A stretch of DNA of 40,536 nt from NCBI GenBank assembly GCA_905236935.1, contig CAJOQL010000076.1, forward strand, positions 1 through 40,536, in the 5' to 3' direction. The DNA comes from an uncultured Bacilli bacterium (lineage in GTDB: Bacteria; Bacillota_I; Bacilli_A; RF39; UBA660). Position numbers and translations under genes: made by a program. Below, piece by piece: positions 38,975-40,536 of this stretch (within the stretch, counting starts at the first letter, position 1; each line of letters opens with the position of its first letter). The notes under the pieces are model-generated. The model searched no databases. It was given only the letters and a program-made list of their open reading frames with translations, and was not told the origin of the DNA.

Positions 38975-40472
38975 TTATATTTATGTTATTTTGATTATAA
39001 CTTTATTAGTATCATTCTTTAGAATTAATTATATTCCTAATAAATCTAAAATAATTCCCACAAATTATTTTATAGGTACAATAAGATACATAGATCGTGA
39101 TGGTGAAACATATAAAATCTATATAAAAAATAAAGAAGAAATAATTGGTTATTATAAATCATTAAATGAATTAGATTTAGAGTTAGGAGACTTAATTAAA
39201 GTTTATGGCGTTTTTAGCGAACCTAGTAATAATACAATTCCTAATACATTTAATTATAAAAAATATTTAAATAATCATCATATTTTTTATCAAATTAATA
39301 TTAATAAAATTGATTTATTATCTAAAAATAAAAACATTGTATTTAAAATTAAAAATTTAATAATTAAAAAAACAGAAAGTTTAAAAAATAAAGCGTATAT
39401 AAAGGCATTTATTATAGGTGATAAAAAAGATTTGGAAATTTATGATTTATACCAAAATAATGGAGTAAGTCACTTATTTGCCATTAGCGGTATGCACATT
39501 AGTTTATTCTCTTCTTTCCTATATTTTTTATTCAAAAAGTGTAAATATCAGAATTTAATTGTCATTATTTTTTTAAGTTTATATTTAAATATAATTAATA
39601 ATTCATCAAGTATATTAAGATGCTACATCTTTTTAATTATTATAATTTTAAATAAAAAATATAATTTAAATATTAATACCAAAAATATTTTAATAATAAC
39701 TTGTATAATATTAGTTAATTATAATCCATATATTATATATGATTATGGTTTTTTATACTCATCTATTACTACTTATGGATTAATATTAAGTACAAAGTAT
39801 TATCGAAAAAACTATTTTTTTAATTTATTAATTACAAGTTTTATAGCATTTTTGTTTAGTTTACCAATAACATTAAGGTTAAACTATGAAATAAATCTAC
39901 TTTCTTTTCTTAATAATTTAATTGTTGTTCCACTAATAAGTATTATTATTTATCCATTAAGTTTAATTGTTTTTATTTTTCCTTTCCTAGAATGTATTTT
40001 AACGATTATGATTTTTATATTAGAAAAAATTAATTATCTTTTAAGCTTAATATCTATTTTTGTTGTTATTCCAAAAATTAATATATGTTTTTATATTATT
40101 TATTATGTATTAATAATTATTTTTATTAAAAGTAATAATAAAAGATTTATTATGTTGGGAATTTTAGTTATATTAGTTACGAAATTTAAAATATATTTAA
40201 TGCCTTCATCAGTTATTTATTTTAATGTAAATCAAGGTGATAGTGCATTTATTTCTTTTAATAATAAAAATATTTTAATTGATACTGGTGGAATTAATGG
40301 TAAAAATTTTAGCAAAAATACAATTAAATACATTAAAAGTATTGGATATAGTCATATAGATTATTTAGTTCTTACCCATGGAGACTACGATCACATGGGA
40401 GAAGCCGTTAACTTAGTAGATAACTTCAAAGTAGAGAAAGTTATATTTAATTGCTATCTTATAATGAATTAG
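38916..40472 (+). CDS. comEC: Competence DNA channel ComEC, closed early near the window end
   Basis: 518 residues in this frame: N-terminal membrane segment, the outer OB-like domain (FIGTIRYIDRDGETY, GVFSEPSNNTIPNTFNYKKYL), the competence core (HLFAISGMHISLFSSFLYFL) with many membrane helices, and the beginning of the metallo-beta-lactamase domain (YFNVNQGDSAFISF, LVLTHGDYDHMGEA). It should transport single-stranded DNA inwards. The frame stops at 40470-40472, well before the usual end. The -1/+2 frame from 40460 continues with the expected-looking YNELEKE, so a single-base error or a real frameshift is likely. Start uncertain: ATG 38916 or 38934, both inside comEA, neither with a clear ribosome site. 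Confidence 0.88.
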   Translation: MCLVWEMLYLIKLKIILKSNYIYVILIITLLVSFFRINYIPNKSKIIPTNYFIGTIRYIDRDGETYKIYIKNKEEIIGYYKSLNELDLELGDLIKVYGVFSEPSNNTIPNTFNYKKYLNNHHIFYQININKIDLLSKNKNIVFKIKNLIIKKTESLKNKAYIKAFIIGDKKDLEIYDLYQNNGVSHLFAISGMHISLFSSFLYFLFKKCKYQNLIVIIFLSLYLNIINNSSSILRCYIFLIIIILNKKYNLNINTKNILIITCIILVNYNPYIIYDYGFLYSSITTYGLILSTKYYRKNYFFNLLITSFIAFLFSLPITLRLNYEINLLSFLNNLIVVPLISIIIYPLSLIVFIFPFLECILTIMIFILEKINYLLSLISIFVVIPKINICFYIIYYVLIIIFIKSNNKRFIMLGILVILVTKFKIYLMPSSVIYFNVNQGDSAFISFNNKNILIDTGGINGKNFSKNTIKYIKSIGYSHIDYLVLTHGDYDHMGEAVNLVDNFKVEKVIFNCYLIMN

Positions 40473-40536
40473 AAAAAGAGAATAAGAAATTCAAAAATGC
40501 AAAATAAAATGTAAACAAAATAATATTTTATGCATA

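Noticed and set aside
1..40536. CRISPR arrays, insertion sequences, prophage, tRNA or rRNA genes
   Set aside because: No spaced direct repeats, transposase motifs, integrase, phage structural proteins or tRNA/rRNA signatures were seen; the only long repeats are coding repeats at 32.3-34.3 kb.

Overview
The window is a 40.5-kb piece of a very AT-rich genome from an endospore-forming member of the Bacilli. The gene order ftsZ, spoIIGA, sigE is the classical Firmicutes arrangement, and EzrA, SpoVS, a CotY/CotZ-type coat protein, a SpoIID-domain protein and a LysM protein point the same way. TGA acts as a stop (for example at the end of spoIIGA) and Trp is TGG, so this is the standard bacterial code rather than the Mycoplasma code. 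The AT content, compact operons and many small divergent membrane proteins suggest an uncultured gut-type lineage near Erysipelotrichales/RF39. That placement is an inference.

Layout. 1-5.5 kb: end of ftsZ, the mother-cell sigma-E unit (spoIIGA-sigE, with a perfect Spo0A box in its promoter), then polA and mutM. 5.5-10 kb: ezrA, ffh and a membrane-anchored GH25 lysozyme. 10-13.4 kb: a minus-strand PAP2 phosphatase and slipin, then small membrane proteins of unknown role. 13.4-13.75 kb: a compact locus that reads like a type I toxin-antitoxin module (37-residue hydrophobic peptide, nested long-range RNA pairings, convergent antisense RNA with its own promoter and terminator). 13.8-20.8 kb: RNA methyltransferase, spoVS, a transglutaminase-like protein with an unknown partner, a solitary sufB, a tail-less SSB, a degenerate polysaccharide deacetylase, a ferritin-like protein and TspO. 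20.8-25.6 kb: a spore-envelope-type operon (five LysM; beta-sandwich; SpoIID plus three peptidoglycan-binding repeats) and a three-gene operon with a HEFGH metallopeptidase.

25.7-31 kb: a radical SAM/DUF4130 pair of the putative DNA modification/repair type, followed without a gap by a divergent GroEL paralogue, then an RNase J paralogue that has lost catalytic ligands. 31.0-31.4 kb: a gene-free stretch with its own promoter, several helices and a strong terminator, probably a ~355-nt non-coding RNA. 31.7-38 kb: a 1078-residue membrane protein with 41-residue Asp/Cys repeats arranged as four 492-bp super-repeats, a dead PTS EIIB-like membrane protein, a CotZ-like coat protein behind a sigma-K-type promoter, and a 630-residue membrane protein behind a perfect 14-bp inverted repeat. 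38.2 kb to the end: comEA and comEC; the comEC frame closes early near the window edge.

Two themes stand out. One is sporulation and envelope biology under Spo0A, sigma-E, sigma-K and perhaps sigma-G signals. The other is DNA uptake and repair: comEA, comEC, SsbB-like SSB, polA, mutM and the radical SAM operon. Many genes use a GGTGAT ribosome-binding site whose internal GTG lies exactly nine bases upstream and in frame, so naive gene calls start too early; starts here are corrected for that.
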